Source of the DNA: Schizophyllum amplum
Taxonomy: Eukaryota; Basidiomycota; Agaricomycetes; Agaricales; Schizophyllaceae
DNA length: 64,000 bases
Assembly (NCBI GenBank): GCA_007026445.1
Contig: VDMD01000012.1
Coordinates: 62,001-126,000 of the forward strand
Direction: 5' to 3'
The position numbers were made by a program, and so were the translations under genes. The notes below the pieces were generated by a model. That model saw only the letters and a program-made list of their open reading frames with translations. It made no database searches and was not told where the DNA came from. Numbering within the stretch: the first letter of the stretch is position 1; each line of letters opens with the position of its first letter. Shown one piece after another: positions 10,625-22,406 of the stretch.

Positions 10625-13600
10625 ATGTCCCAGCAGCGTCCTCGCCATAGAGTTTCATCATCTGCCAGCTCGCCTCTGGGTCGTCGGAAGTACTCCACCC
10701 GCAACTTGCAGGTCCACCAGCGTGCCGCGACCTTCACCGCCCGCACCCCGCGCGCCGCGTCGCGTACGCCAGAGTCGTCGCGCGTCCTCGTACCACTCTA
10801 TCCCAACCTACGTCGCGTGCCGACGCGTCATTCATCCATGACGAAGGCATATCTGCATGAGCCGGCACCAGTGCAAGCAGGTGGCAAGCGCAAGCGCGAG
10901 GGAGGCGCGAACGAGAACCACGTACAGGGTCGCTCCTCCCGTGGCTCTGGCCGCACGAAGAGGCGCAAGGCCATTCACGGAGGCAGAGTTGAGGTCAGCA
11001 GCGACGAGGATGAGCTCAGCTCTATGGAAGTCGACGATGCGCCCGCCTGGTCCATTTCGGATGGTTCGGATACCGAGCAGGAGGAGGAAGAGTCTTGTGC
11101 GTGGTGTCATCCTACATTTGTTACCAATACTGATAGCCACTCAGCGGACGACTATCTTATCAACTCTGCCCTCCCCAGGAGCTTCAGCGCCTACGCAAGA
11201 ACGACCTCGTCCGTCTGTACAACGCCGCGGGTCTATCGGAAGATGCCGAAAGTCTGACGAAGCCGGACATCGTCACTGCGATCGTCTCCGCGCGGGAGGA
11301 CGACGACGACGACGACCCTGCCGGACCGCCCTCTTCACCGCCTCGGGACGGCCTCAGCGACTACTCCAGTGATGATGGCGGGAACGTCGCGGCCGACGAG
11401 GAAGATGATGATGTGCTACACGAGGCTCAAACCAGCCCCATGTATTTGCGCAGACGAGCGACGTATAACGCAGACCAGAGCACATCGCGCAAGAAGCCAG
11501 TCAATGGGCGCAGTATGTCCATGGGCAATATGCTCCCGGCAATCATTGTCCCCACCCGTCGGTCGAGCAGCAGGGGCTCTGGTCAATCATCGAACGGCGC
11601 GGTGAACAGCGGCGGCAGCGTTGGGCCTCGGTACGTTTCTTATTGCACCATTGAACGCGAGGCTGACCTATGCAGCCGCCGTACGACCAGCCGCGGATCA
11701 GCTACATCCTCTTCTTATACGTCTCGACCTCGTACTCGCAAAACGTCTACTAACGCCCCCGAACCGATTACCCCCATTGTTCCCAGCCTCAGGAAGGGCA
11801 GGTCCGTGGAGTTCACTCACATGCCTAAGACACCGGTTGCAAGTCGTCCGAAGCAGAACGGGGAAGAAAGTGACCTGACCGAACTCGATGAATTGGAGGA
11901 CCAGATCGCGAACCCCAGTCCTCGGCGACTTCGCAGCAAGGATAAGGAGAATCACCTCGATGAGCTCGGGCGGCGCGTCACCCCCATGCGCAAAGCCAAG
12001 GGCAAGATCAAGAGTCTTCGCGAGGAGGACAGCGACTTGACAGATTCCGATGATCTAGAGGCACCCACAATTCAGGTGGAGGAAGATATCGTGGAGACCG
12101 AGGAGGTGGACGAGCTGATGACCGCGCCCGTATCGTCAGCTTCCACCCTTACTCCGCCTCAGTCTGCAAGGAAGATCAGGCGTTCGCCGATGAAGAAGCG
12201 CCTTCGGTCCAGGCAACCGTCGGCCTACGAGCAGCCGAATGACGGCGACGACGAGGCAGAGTTGACCGACCTCGACGAAGAATCGATGGATGAGGAGGAG
12301 GCGGAGTCCATGCCAACGCCCCGCAAGCTGCGCAACGGCAAGGTTGTGGGCGAGGAGGCTGAGATGGAGGAAGATGAGGAGGAGGAAGGCAACGTGTCGG
12401 AAGAAACCATCGGTGATGATTCCACAGAGGAGGAGTCGGTAATCAGCGAGCAGGTCGATGCGGACGGTGACATGCAGGAAGAGGAGGAGGCCATGGAGGA
12501 GGAGGATGGTCGGTCTGTTGTCCGATTTCTAAGCGCGCACTACTAACGCTGTCTCCAGTGGACCTCACCGCGGCTACGGCGAAGACCCTCGTGCGCTTAC
12601 GCAAGGACGACCTCGTTCGTTTGTGTGAAAGCCGCGAGCTCGAGGCCACGGGCACGAAGCCTCAGCTTGCGGATGCACTGCTACAATGGCGTGACACGCA
12701 CGTCTCTTCACCGTCATCTACGGGTACTGTACGTCCGCCATCGACGATGAAGCGCCGCCCTGGCCGCCGTACCCGCTCGAATGGCGACAGCAGCAGCCCA
12801 CCGGTACTCGAACGTTCTCACCGTGTGCACCTCGACGAACCGAGGACGCCGCCGCTGTCTCCGACAAACAAGGAGCAGGAGCCGGAGCTCGAACTCGATC
12901 TAGAGAGTCTCGGGCTCAATGACCGCGAGATTCCGCCGGAGGACATCAAGAAGTTGGAGAAAATTGGCAGTGGCGGGTTCAAGGATGTGTTCATCGGCAA
13001 GTGGCGCAAGCGCAAGGTGGCGATCTCAGAGTTCAGGGGGCAGCTCACCGAGAGTAAGTTCATTATACCGTGTGGTGGTATGAGACTTACGCTCTGCAGT
13101 GGACGTCAAGGAGCTGAAGTTGCTTGGTGGCTTCAACCACGAGAACATCGTCCGCTTCGTATGTACTTTCATGTTGTTAGCTCGCCGCTTGCTAATGTGG
13201 ACATAGTTCGGCGTCAGCATTCCGGAGAACTCTAAGGAGACGCCGGTCATGATCATCAGCGAGCTGTGCACCAACGGCGACCTGTTTGACTACATCCGGA
13301 ACGTCGACGCGCCATCTTTATATCGGATTGTAAGTCCGTTTGTGATGTACATGGCGTGTGAGCTAATGCATGCCAATAGCTTCGTATCATGCTTAGCGTG
13401 GCGAAAGGCCTTGAGTATCTGCATCTCCTCAAGCCTTCCATCATCCACCGCGACTGCAAGTCCTCGAACATCTTGATCACGCATAGCGGCGCAGCGAAGA
13501 TTGCCGATTTGGGCTTGCCAAAGTGAAGCAGTCCACGCGCTCTATGGTTCGCAGTCTGGTTGGCACAGTCAACTGGCAGGCGCCGGAGCTATGGCACGCG

Positions 13601-13952
13601 CATCCGAAATACAATCACAAGGTGGATGTCTTCTCGTGCGCGATGGTGTATTGGGAGATGCTGCAGTGGCATCTGCCCAAGTCGAAGCGCAAGTTTCCGT
13701 GGGAGGTGAGTGTCTCATACCGGCGGGCCTCACGGCGTATTGACTGGTATTCAGGGCATGAACGAGCATGCCATTTACGAGGCCGTGGGGACGAAGCGCC
13801 AGCGTCCGTCCATCGCTGGTCTTCGCAAGCAGTACTGCCCCGAGGTCGTTGACCTCGTGGAGCGCATGTGGGCGCACGAGCCAGCGGAACGCCCGACCAT
13901 GTCGCAAGTCGTGACAGAGCTGCAGAGCATCGTCAAGCAGTACAAGCGCTAG
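10625..13952 (+). CDS. Protein with two SAP-like motifs fused to an atypical (TKL-like) protein kinase
   Basis: Start ATG 10625 ([13 protein letters not shown]). An Arg/Ser-rich N-terminus is followed by a SAP-like motif ([15 protein letters not shown]...[12 protein letters not shown], about 11180-11290), a long acidic/basic disordered part, a second SAP-like motif ([15 protein letters not shown]...[13 protein letters not shown], about 12590-12700), then a kinase domain (about 12950-13950). Visible kinase motifs: glycine loop [13 protein letters not shown] where VAIK is expected, HRDCKSSN catalytic loop, DLG in place of DFG, APE in WQAPELW, and a conserved C-lobe. SAP motifs bind DNA, so a chromatin-associated kinase or pseudokinase is inferred. 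The β3 lysine is replaced by serine. The frame breaks by one base near 11173 and again near 13517, directly after DLG. Introns in the kinase part have clean GT-AG ends (e.g. 13054-13099). Confidence 0.8.
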
Positions 13953-14304
13953 ATCATCTTGGGGACTTTTGAGTTCGTTTCGTTCTATCTTACAAGCATT
14001 GTACCCGACCGCAATCATCATCACACAAAGTATCACCACATCTCTCAAGCATCGCAGTTTATTTCCTGACCTATTAGTGCAAGTAGAGGCTCCGGAGGGA
14101 GCGTCGTCGTAGCGTATTGTAGTCAATGCAATTCGTGAAAAATATGTGTGCTGGAGAGTATGGAGCCCTAGCAGCGGGAGAGGTGGGCCTGGGCGCCCGC
14201 TGCGTGACGTGACGGAGGCGTTATTTTGCTGGCGAGGCTGAGGCGTGGGTTGGCTCCTTATCTCACCGTCGACGGCGCCGGAGCGTCGAATCGCGAGTCG
14301 CGGC
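13953..14304. other. Intergenic, nothing recognised
   Basis: 3' flank of the kinase gene and short leader of the mS38 gene; no further signal seen. Confidence 0.5.
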
Positions 14305-15066
14305 ATGTCTTCGTTTGCGCGGCTGCTGCAGCAGCTGCCCGCGAGCCGCCGCCCTTACTCCTCCTTCTTCTCCAAGCCCGGCGGCGGCCGCTACTTCAAC
14401 TCTCACAAACCGGCTACCACCACCAAGGCTGTCGCCGTCGCGCGCGCGAACCGCGCCACGGTGGATGCACCCTCACCCGATGTCATTGCGGCGTCCGAGG
14501 CTGCTGCGAAGGCACCCGAGGCGCCCACGCCGCATCCCGACGCCCCTACGCATCCCTTGATCGGCCGCAAGGACTTCGTCCTGCAGTCGTTCTTCGCGCT
14601 GCACCGACCACTCCTCCATCTGGACGACCCGGCTGCGGTGTTCCGCCCTGCCCCACCCTTTGGCCAGCAGCAGCAGGACGGGCCGGCCGAGCGCGCAATG
14701 CGCGGCGAGGACTCGGTCGCTGATGTTGACGCCGATGCGGACACGGCACGGCAGCTCACGCGTGCGCTGACTATGCACACGCTAGGCGCACAGGCGGACT
14801 GGAATGTCGTCTTGCAGCGCCTAGGCCTCCCGGTGGAGGAGGACGAGATTGCTATGGACAGCACCAAGCGGAAACGCAAGAAGAAGATGAAGAAGCACAA
14901 GTGAGTTGTCCTTTCCTCGAACCAGGAGACTTGTCTGACTGTACTTTTCCTTGCTACTTAGGCTGAAGAAGCGCAGACGGGTACGTTGTCTTTGTTAAAG
15001 TTTTCCATGTTCGTGACTGACTCGTGCTCACAGTTGACCCGCATGGCTCGCCATAATCAGAAGTAA
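14305..15066 (+). CDS. COX24: Mitochondrial small ribosomal subunit protein mS38 (Cox24/AURKAIP1 family)
   Basis: Starts at ATG 14305 (MSSFARLLQQLPASRRPYSS), a typical mitochondrial presequence rich in Arg/Ser without acidic residues. The middle is Ala/Pro-rich and poorly conserved. The diagnostic part is the very basic C-terminus: MDSTKRKRKKKMKKHK, then across two introns LKKRRR and LTRMARHNQK-stop. This short Lys/Arg-rich C-terminal motif defines the mS38/Cox24 family, a component of the mitoribosomal small subunit (also needed for COX1 expression in yeast). Splicing: exon 1 ends before GTGAGT (about 14900), a 20-nt exon follows after TTAG, and the last exon after CACAG; frames agree. The micro-exon is worth noting for gene prediction. 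Confidence 0.85.
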
Positions 15067-15195
15067 TCTGGGCTCACGCTGGGATATCACTGCCGCTGTT
15101 GCTACTGTACATCCGCTTGGAAGCTTCGCTTCGCTGCAATACTTATGACCTCCATTTCCCCCATTGAACGTGTGATATACGGTTTCGTCTGCAAG

Positions 15196-17084
15196 CTACG
15201 TCCAGCGCCATACACGTATACCACCCATCCTCTTGTCGTCGGGCCCCAGGGCACCTTGCCACCACTTCTCGCCGCTACTCCACATCTCCTTATACCCATT
15301 CTCAAGCAAGAGTTGGCGCACGTCTTCGCGCTCTAGAAGCGCCCCATACAGGACCAGATATCGTGGCCATTCATGACGCCAGTCTTGCGTGAGGTCTCCT
15401 GCCGAAGCTGGAGCGGTGAATGGGTTCGGTGACGGCGGGAAGACCGGGTCTATCTTGGCAGGAAACCGGGTGGTGAGGTACTCGTGAGGCGCATTAAAGA
15501 ATACGGTCGTTTGGTCCTTGTACGAGGCAGAGGACCCAGTTCTGAGTCAACGAAAGTCATCAATCAGACGGGACTGGCATCGCGGAATAAGCGAAGGCTC
15601 ACTTGAGACCCAGAGGCGGCTCACATCCCAACGACCACATCGCTCGCGGGTCCGCGAGATCAGGACGATGCAAGTACGCTTGCCCCGGCATTGAATGACA
15701 AGGCATGAGAACTCCGATGACGCTGGTCGCGTTGGAATATATGGGTAGCGAGTGAATATACGATATCGCGCTGATGGGACCGCTGTTGTGGATGAGGACC
15801 ACATAGAGACTGGCGGGCACGCCGATAGCGAGCAGCGCTATGAATCTCTTCTTCACAGGGAAATCCTGTTTATAGTCCTTCGTGTGCTTCGCCGATGCGG
15901 AGAGGTCGACGAGAGACTTGGCCGCTAAGAGGTGCAGCAATGGCAGTACCGGATGGACGAAGCGCCATTCCTTGTGCCCTGCCAACGAGTAGACGCACAT
16001 CGTCCACGCAATAACACGGGTCATCCTCGTCAACGCAGAGTCGGTCCTCATGCTGACGTATGCGCCATGCAAAGCGAACGGCAGAGCAGTGGCGCAGAGG
16101 ACAGGAAGGGCTTGGAAAATGTAGTACGTCGCGTGATTCTCGCCATAGAACAGAGAAACGCTGGATGCGTTTGCCAGCATAAAGTTGAGAGGCGTAATGA
16201 CCAAGCGACCGTAGTACGCGGAGTCCGCGACGACTTGCAGGGCGACAGCGGCGGTTCTGCAGAACGTTGAGCTCGCTTCACGGTGGCGCTTCTAGCCAAG
16301 ACCCACCCGATAACTGAGGCATCGAGGAGGACGGATTTTCTAAGGTCAGGACGATCGAAGAGCAACTGTCCGAAGGATATATCCAGACAACCGCGTTGGT
16401 GGGTCGGACAATGCATCCTAGAGCGGCGAAGGCGAGTGCTACGCGTGTACGCGTCCTGTAGGACGTCAGTGAGGATTTTCAGAGCAGGATCGTACTTGCC
16501 TTGAGACTGGGTCGGTCGTAGACCATGGGTAAAAGCTGTATGCAGCCGCACTCAGTGATGTTTCGAGAGAGTTGGACAGTGAGCGTGAGAGGGCCAGCGC
16601 ATTGTATGGCGAAGTCAGAGACAAGAAAAGCTTGAAATTTTCCTTCAGGGAAACATGATAACAAGCGAAGAATAAGCTTACTGTAACATTGGCGTACCTT
16701 CGCCCTAGCACGCGCGTTCCTAACCTGTGCAACGACACGTCCGTCAACGCAGCAAGTGCACCATGAACCACTCGAGGTGCGCCAATCTAAGAGAAGCATA
16801 AGGCATTCATTCAACATATATCATAGACATGTGAGTCATACCAGCAGCCAGTTCACAGAATCCAGTCCTGTGGCTTTAAGCGCCCAGTAAACCGGCACGT
16901 TCAGCAGCGGGTACAGAATGCTGCGTATAGGATTCGGAGCGAGCCACTCCCATGTTAGGTGCCCATATCCAAAGACAATCTCGTGTGCAGGTTCAAGCGC
17001 CTGGAAATATTCGTCTGGCTGGAAAGCCGTGCGCGTGAGGACCGCGATGAGAATCCGGACCACGAACGAAAGAAGGAAGAGCAT
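15196..17084 (-). CDS. GPI10: GPI mannosyltransferase 3 (PIG-B/Gpi10, GT22)
   Basis: ER membrane enzyme adding the third mannose to the glycosylphosphatidylinositol precursor from dolichol-phosphate mannose. The family signature is near the N-terminus (TAFQPDEYFQALEPAHEIV and YGHLTWEW), and further on come CIVRPTNAVVW, YYGRLVITPLNF and GHKEWRFVHPVLPLLHLLA, all hallmarks of GT22. The protein is strongly hydrophobic with many membrane spans. The start is uncertain: the first ATG in frame is at 17084-17082, and there is no in-frame ATG just upstream unless a short exon exists. Multiple introns, for example one whose acceptor TTCTGCAG lies near 16259. The stop TAG lies at 15196-15198 after RVWRWT. 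The frame appears to slip by one base near 16375 (a GG pair), between VVWIYP and FGQLLFDRPDL. Confidence 0.88.
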
Positions 17085-17239
17085 TGTTCTCGGCCGGATC
17101 ACGTGAGCCCGCCATTGTTCGCCATATTTGCGCACTCTGTCCTTCTGCAACTCATGTCGGTCATGAGATGACCGCGCGCGACTTCGCAGAGTCTTGTTCG
17201 TCTACCTAACCTGCCGCACACGAGCTCTCACGGAACGGG

Positions 17240-18890
17240 ATGGGCATCTTGACTGTCATACGAGCCGCCGCAGCGCAGCGCCTGTTGACGAGATCGGCGT
17301 CGAAGGACGCGGCCTATTCTAGCGACGAGCTGCCAATCAGCAATCCCTCGACTAGCTCCTCCAAGCGGCCACACCCAGAGGGAGGATTGGCAGCGTCTAC
17401 CTCACTGCAGCGACCCCAAACAGTTTTGTATGGATCGACGTCGTCCGCACCGCGACGAGACAGCGTGCTCGGCAGGGTCCCTGAGGACTCCACTGTCGAC
17501 TTCCATGATGAAGAACTACGGGACGAACAGTCTGAAGAGGACTGGGAGCGCGAAGTGGGAGTAGCACTCGAGGCGCAGGGCCTGTATAAGGGTACGTCGA
17601 CCGGCGGCCAGAAATCATCATGCTCATGGCATTGCAGGATCGTACAGGGCAGAGCTCACTCGATACAGTGCAGTTCCAATTAGCACGATTGTCTTTTTCG
17701 TCCTCGCCGCCGTTCCACCTCTCGTCTACCGGACGCACGGCAACAACTCCTATCCCTACACAGCCTACTTCCCCTATCCCCTCCTCGAGCTAATCCTGCC
17801 AGGAGCACTCTGGGTATTGACCTACGTCCTTAAGGGACCCATCTACTCCCTCTGTGCCTACGTAGCCGGCATACGGCAGCTACCACAATACCCATTCGTC
17901 CTTGTTGCCAACATACTACCAATTCTGCTGCACAGCGCTCTCTCCGTCACCCTTCGCCTAATCGCTGCATCCGCGCTCCTGATCCAGTACCATGCCGCCT
18001 TGCCCGAACCCTACTATATGGATCCCGCTTTCCACCGCGCTTGGTGGGCGGGCGTGGGCTGGGCGGCTGCGGAAAGCGTCGTGGCCATGACTCTCGGCTA
18101 CCGTGCAGTGTCCTGGTATCGCGACGTTCTCGTGGACATCAAAGATGTACGGAGGGGCGAAGCGAAGACCGATGGCCCTCAACGCCAAGAGGCGGACAAC
18201 GAGCAGCGCTTGGAACACTCGGCCGATAGCATATCGTCCCAGTCATCGCGTTCCGCGGACATCACACCGCGCCAGAACACTCGGGAAGGTGGCGAGCGGG
18301 AGCACTACCCGCGGTCATCGACCGATGTCGTCGTGCCAGAAGTCATAACTGCTCCGCCCCTGACGCGCACGATGTCGGAGGAGACGCTGGAGCAGGTCAT
18401 TGAGCAGGATCTGGACGAGCTCATAACCATACGCAAGAGGGAGGAGATTGAGGCGCAGTATGGCATGGCATTTATTGTTGGTCCTCGCTGCCATGTTTGA
18501 TTACTCTTCGCTGATCACAGCTTCTAGCGCATCCCCATCCTAGTCCCTGTCCTGCAGCGCTTGAACTCGCTGCTGTTCTCCATTGGATCAATCCTTATAA
18601 TCAGCGCTGCAACATTCCCAAACATCAAAACCGCTGACAGGTTCTCGTCCGTCGCATACCGCCCCGCGCACGTCGCTTTCACCCTCGTCAAGGACGTTGG
18701 CCGGCCGGTCGCGACAACATCAGCAACGCTACCGCTAGCGCCCATCTTGGTGGCTGTTGCAGCAGCGCACGCTGTGCCGACCATAACGTCGGCAACGCTG
18801 GCTGGACCTCATGTCGCTGCATACATCGGCTTACTGATAGGTTTGGTGGTCTTCTTCGCCGGGCTAGGGATATGGGGTGCGCTGGAATAA
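17240..18890 (+). CDS. Multi-pass membrane protein of unknown function
   Basis: Start ATG 17240 (MGILTVIRAAAAQRLL). About 120 soluble Ser-rich and acidic residues precede a membrane domain of four to five hydrophobic segments (around TIVFFVLAAVPPLVY, LELILPGALWVLTYV, YPFVLVANILPILLHSA and WAGVGWAAAESVVAM). A charged loop of about 130 residues follows, then three further hydrophobic segments ending in GLLIGLVVFFAGLGIW. The first intron (from 17591, acceptor GCATTGCAG) and a second with donor GTTGGT near 18477 and acceptor TTCTAG keep the frame. I do not recognise the family. Its start is 156 bp from the divergent GPI10 start, so the two may share a promoter. Topology suggests an endomembrane or organelle membrane protein; nothing indicates a catalytic role. 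Confidence 0.75.
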
Positions 18891-19226
18891 GCAGATAACT
18901 GATGTACGCGTATGCTTTATACGCCACGATGCTATATCTAAGACTTCCTTTATACTTTTGCCTCGGCCAATACGGTGAACAACTTCTGGGATTGGACCCC
19001 GGCTCGAAGCTGGGCAAAGTTGGAGCAAGCACTTGCTACTGAGTGACTGTCACAGAAATCAACCCCCTGATGATCACATGATGGACCGGCGTGACGAGCT
19101 CGTCACACCCGCAAGTTCATGTGGTGACCACCTCGCTTCTGAGCTTCGCCACCACCTCAACCTTGGTCTTGTCTCATCATCTTTGCTCACTCCTACCTTT
19201 GGCATATACTCTGTGCTCCTCCAACA
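18891..19226. other. Intergenic, nothing recognised
   Basis: 3' flank of the membrane protein gene and promoter region of the next gene. No RNA or repeat signal seen. Confidence 0.45.
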
Positions 19227-20326
19227 ATGGCCAAGAAAGATACATCGAAGAAAGCTGCCACTGAGAAATCTCGACGGGCCGCGAAAGGTGAATCGGGACG
19301 ACATTCGTTGAAGCTGCATACGGCGAAGCATAAGACTCTATATGTCCATGATACAGCAGGAGAGCTGGGTTGCTTATCCTCAGCGAGCTCGACGCAACGC
19401 TCTTACTCTCAGTTTGCGCTGCCACCGAGGAGGCAGCCCGGGCAACCGTCCAATGCTGCAAAGGCCCACTCGACCTGCACCCCGAAATCTGCGCCTGTGG
19501 CTGCTCCGTCGCGCACCCGTCTTACAGCCAGGAATCCTGTTCGTGCCTCGAAGAGGCAGCCCATGCCACCCGCAGTCCAAGATATACCCAATCTTGCAGC
19601 CATGTCGGCCGCCTTCGACCATATGTATCGCTCTATGACAGGTGCTCTCGAGAAAGGGGAACAACCCGCGGAGTACGCCAGCGTGTTCCAGAAGCTTCCT
19701 CCGCACGTCGCCATTCAAGCAAGCACTCCCATTATGCCTGGCCCCCTATCGACCTCGTTCAACAGCACTGTACTCAACTGCATGCACTCGGAGGAGCTCG
19801 CACAGCAGATGCTAATAGCGCAGTGCGGCAGCTTGGAGGAGGGCAAGCGACAGCTGGATGAGGCACTTGCAACGGCAGATTTCATAGTGGTGCGTGCGGC
19901 GCGCTTTGGCTTAGCCCATTGACTGACTGCTTTCCAACACAGGGCCTACCCGATCCTCAGGATCCGACCATTCAGCGAGTCGAGCTTCCTGGCCTGAAAT
20001 TTCACATGCGCTTCTGGATGGGCTATCAGAAGATCTACATCTCCTTTGACTTCTGTGACAACGAATCCCAAGCGCCGATAGCGAAACCTAAGGACCTCAC
20101 AGTCTGGGAGCTTGTACTAGGCGTCTTAGGCGGTAGGGCCATCCAGCTGCAGTCTCAGGAGCATTGCCTTGGCTTAGACCAGCATACTGGTCACGACTCT
20201 TTCGCTGTGCAGGAAGGCACGGAGCTCGAGTTCAGGTTCAACGCGGTTCCCATCAAGAGGATGTGCCTACCGATGCGCTCTAAGCCAGCGCAACCTATGC
20301 GAGCCTCCGTTGCCCTCTTGCAGTGA
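19227..20326 (+). CDS. Unknown protein, paralog A of a lineage-specific pair
   Basis: Start ATG 19227 (MAKKDTSKKAATEKSRRAAK). A basic, Ser/Pro-rich N-terminus of about 120 residues is followed by a compact region with FDHMYRSMTGALEKGEQPAE, LPPHVA and EELAQQMLIAQCGSLEEGKRQL. After a phase-0 intron (donor GTGCGT at about 19890, acceptor ACACAG near 19943) the second exon reads GLPDPQDPTIQRVELPG, HMRFWMGYQKIYISFDFCD and VQEGTELEFRF. The same blocks, in the same order and with the intron at the same codon, occur in the gene at 23395-24449, so the two are duplicates. No domain is recognised. The C-terminal half alternates hydrophobic and polar residues as in a β-sandwich; the N-terminus could be nuclear or nucleic-acid binding because of its charge. 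Both are inference. Confidence 0.7.
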
Positions 20327-21710
20327 TGAAGCCTATGTAGGTCAGTCGGAATGTTTTGAATCACCGAACTGCTGATACAAACCAACAGCAGAAAGGTGGA
20401 TCAGCTCAGACACCTCATAACTTTTCAAGTGTCCTCATTCAGCGCGATGGACGATTTCATCTTCGTTTATGATACTCAAGCTGTTAATTCACTGTTTGTG
20501 TATGTTCCTTCTTGCCGCTGTATCCGTGCCACACTAGGTCTCTGTCCTTTAGGATGTGCGTAGACCGCTGTCCAGAATCCTTGTCGCCGCTCGCTGGACT
20601 TCACCTCATCCTATCCTAGCCGGAAACCGCCGCAGCAAGCCTGTTGGGTGGCGTGGTCGTTTCGTACATCAGGTGACTAACGACTGATCTAGCCCGCAGA
20701 TGCTACCACATCTTTCGCGTTAGCACTGGACGTAAGTAGAATTTTATGCTATCTCATTACGTTCACGGAAAACGTGAGACTGAAGCGCATGTCTATCAAG
20801 AATCAGATGTACCAAGCGAAAGCTACTAGACGGCCGCTGCGAAGTTTTGCGAAACCACACGTTGACCAAGTCCACATATTGGACGTGTACACCTAGGCCT
20901 CTAGCGGATACAGCGCCATTGGCTTCACTAGTCGAACGTCCAGCAACCCTTACGGAACGGAGCCCTTTAGCCCAAATTGTCAGCTCAGTACAAGTAATAT
21001 ATACACCTATTAGTTTGTGAATAGAGGTAACTAAGGGTGCGCACTAGAAGCATGCGGGGCCTCTCGGCATCAGGGCTGCCGGCGGGTTCCTTCAGCCGCG
21101 ATTACTTACTTACCTTTACTTACCCATCGGTGATCATCTTGAACCCTACATAAGCAACGCAGTGAACCCCGGGTGCTGGTGAGCCTTACCAGCCACCTCA
21201 CTTCTTCAAAGTCTGATCGGCGTTGGCAAAGTCGTGAGAACCGGTAGAATTCGCTACTGCAAGGCCGCACATCAATCACCGACCTAGTACTTAGTCTGGA
21301 AATGGCCATGGCAGGTTGTTCCGAACCAACGCCCAACGCAGCAGTACGATCCACCTCCCGCAAGGCATTGCATATCGGTGTCTCATAGTCTCGACTACTG
21401 GTACGATCACGAGCCTTTGAATCACTCAGCCCAAGTCTTCTCGACGGCCGACCAGATTTAGAAGGCCTCCGTTTCCTTTGTTCCGAATGGGGCTTCCTTG
21501 CTATCACGAGGCTGATTTTGAAATACGCCGTCGACACATTTGCTTCCTTTCTGCTTCCATTTTGCCTCCGTCGTCGCAACTGAGCCACGATCTACTTACC
21601 GCAACTCTCAGGTGGTGACAGGACGGCGGGCATGAGAAAAGAGGCGAAGGTTCCGTATGCGACTGCCAGACCGTCTGATTGCGGGTCCTTCTCGGCGACG
21701 AGATGCATCG
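20327..21710. other. Long gene-poor stretch
   Basis: About 1.4 kb with no convincing coding sequence. A minus-strand frame at 21106-21588 is open for 160 codons but is Arg/Ser-rich without recognisable blocks and is probably chance. Base composition is slightly more AT-rich than the neighbours. It could contain decayed mobile DNA, but I see no terminal repeats. Confidence 0.4.
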
Positions 21711-21718
21711 TATATAAG
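21711..21718 (+). promoter_or_regulatory. TATA box (TATATAAG)
   Basis: TATATAAG lies 71 bp before the ATG at 21782 and is followed by a run of C residues near 21758-21767, an arrangement common in strongly transcribed basidiomycete promoters. Confidence 0.55.
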
Positions 21719-21781
21719 CATTGAGCAACCAAATGGTTCCCTTTGAGGTCATCTCACCCCCCCCCCCTCTAACCGTTGAAT

Positions 21782-22406
21782 ATGGCGTGGGCTGGTAGCA
21801 CCGCCACGCTCAAGCCGGGGGACATCCAAAACGACATGTTCCTCAACAATCTCGTGCAGCCGAACAACGTGATCATGGTGTTCTGTTCACGTCTTCTTCA
21901 CACCGTTATCGCCCCGGGATGTGGATTCCTTCATTCTCAGACATATGTCATTCTCGCGAACGGTGCGAGGGGATGGGTCAACGACTTATTCGCTCCCCCA
22001 TTGACCGTCATCAACTTTGGTCTCAACATTCCGGGGTATGCTCCCGGTCCGATGTTCAATGTGATACCATCGGTCCTACTGCTTCCAACGTTCCAAGGGT
22101 TGCCGGGAGACCCCCCAATGTCCTTGGCCGTTGGCTTCGACGTGGATTGGTCCCATACACTACAAGCGACATCCACGCAGGCAGTCCCCAGCATCTACAA
22201 CTACAAGAGCAAGAGGGTTGGTCGATATATGAGGCTCAAGGCGGGAGCAGGGGCTGCCCCGATGGGCCCGTACGCCAGATCGACTGGAGCTCGCAGATGC
22301 AGAATCATCGACGCTTCCGCTGACGGTATGTCTCGTCACTTGAGGCCGAATCGTCTGCTGACACGGTGCGCTGGCAGGTCGGGCCTGTGCACACTGCACT
22401 ATGTAG
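21782..22406 (+). CDS. Orphan protein of about 190 residues between the two paralogs
   Basis: Start ATG 21782 (MAWAGSTATLKPGDIQND), preceded by a good TATA box. Exon 1 runs to about 22325; a 52-bp intron with donor GTATGT and acceptor GGCAG keeps the frame and leads to a short last exon ending at TAG 22404-22406. The protein contains hydrophobic stretches (NVIMVFCSRLLHTVIAPG, PLTVINFGLNIPG, NVIPSVLLLPTF) and many Gly/Pro, with no signal peptide and no family I recognise. Its place between two diverged duplicates of another unknown gene suggests a fast-evolving accessory locus. It may be lineage-specific; the exact 3' end is uncertain. Confidence 0.45.

Noticed and set aside
21106..21588. Minus-strand 160-codon frame in the gene-poor stretch
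   Set aside because: Arg/Ser-rich, no conserved blocks, no promoter or intron signals; more likely chance.
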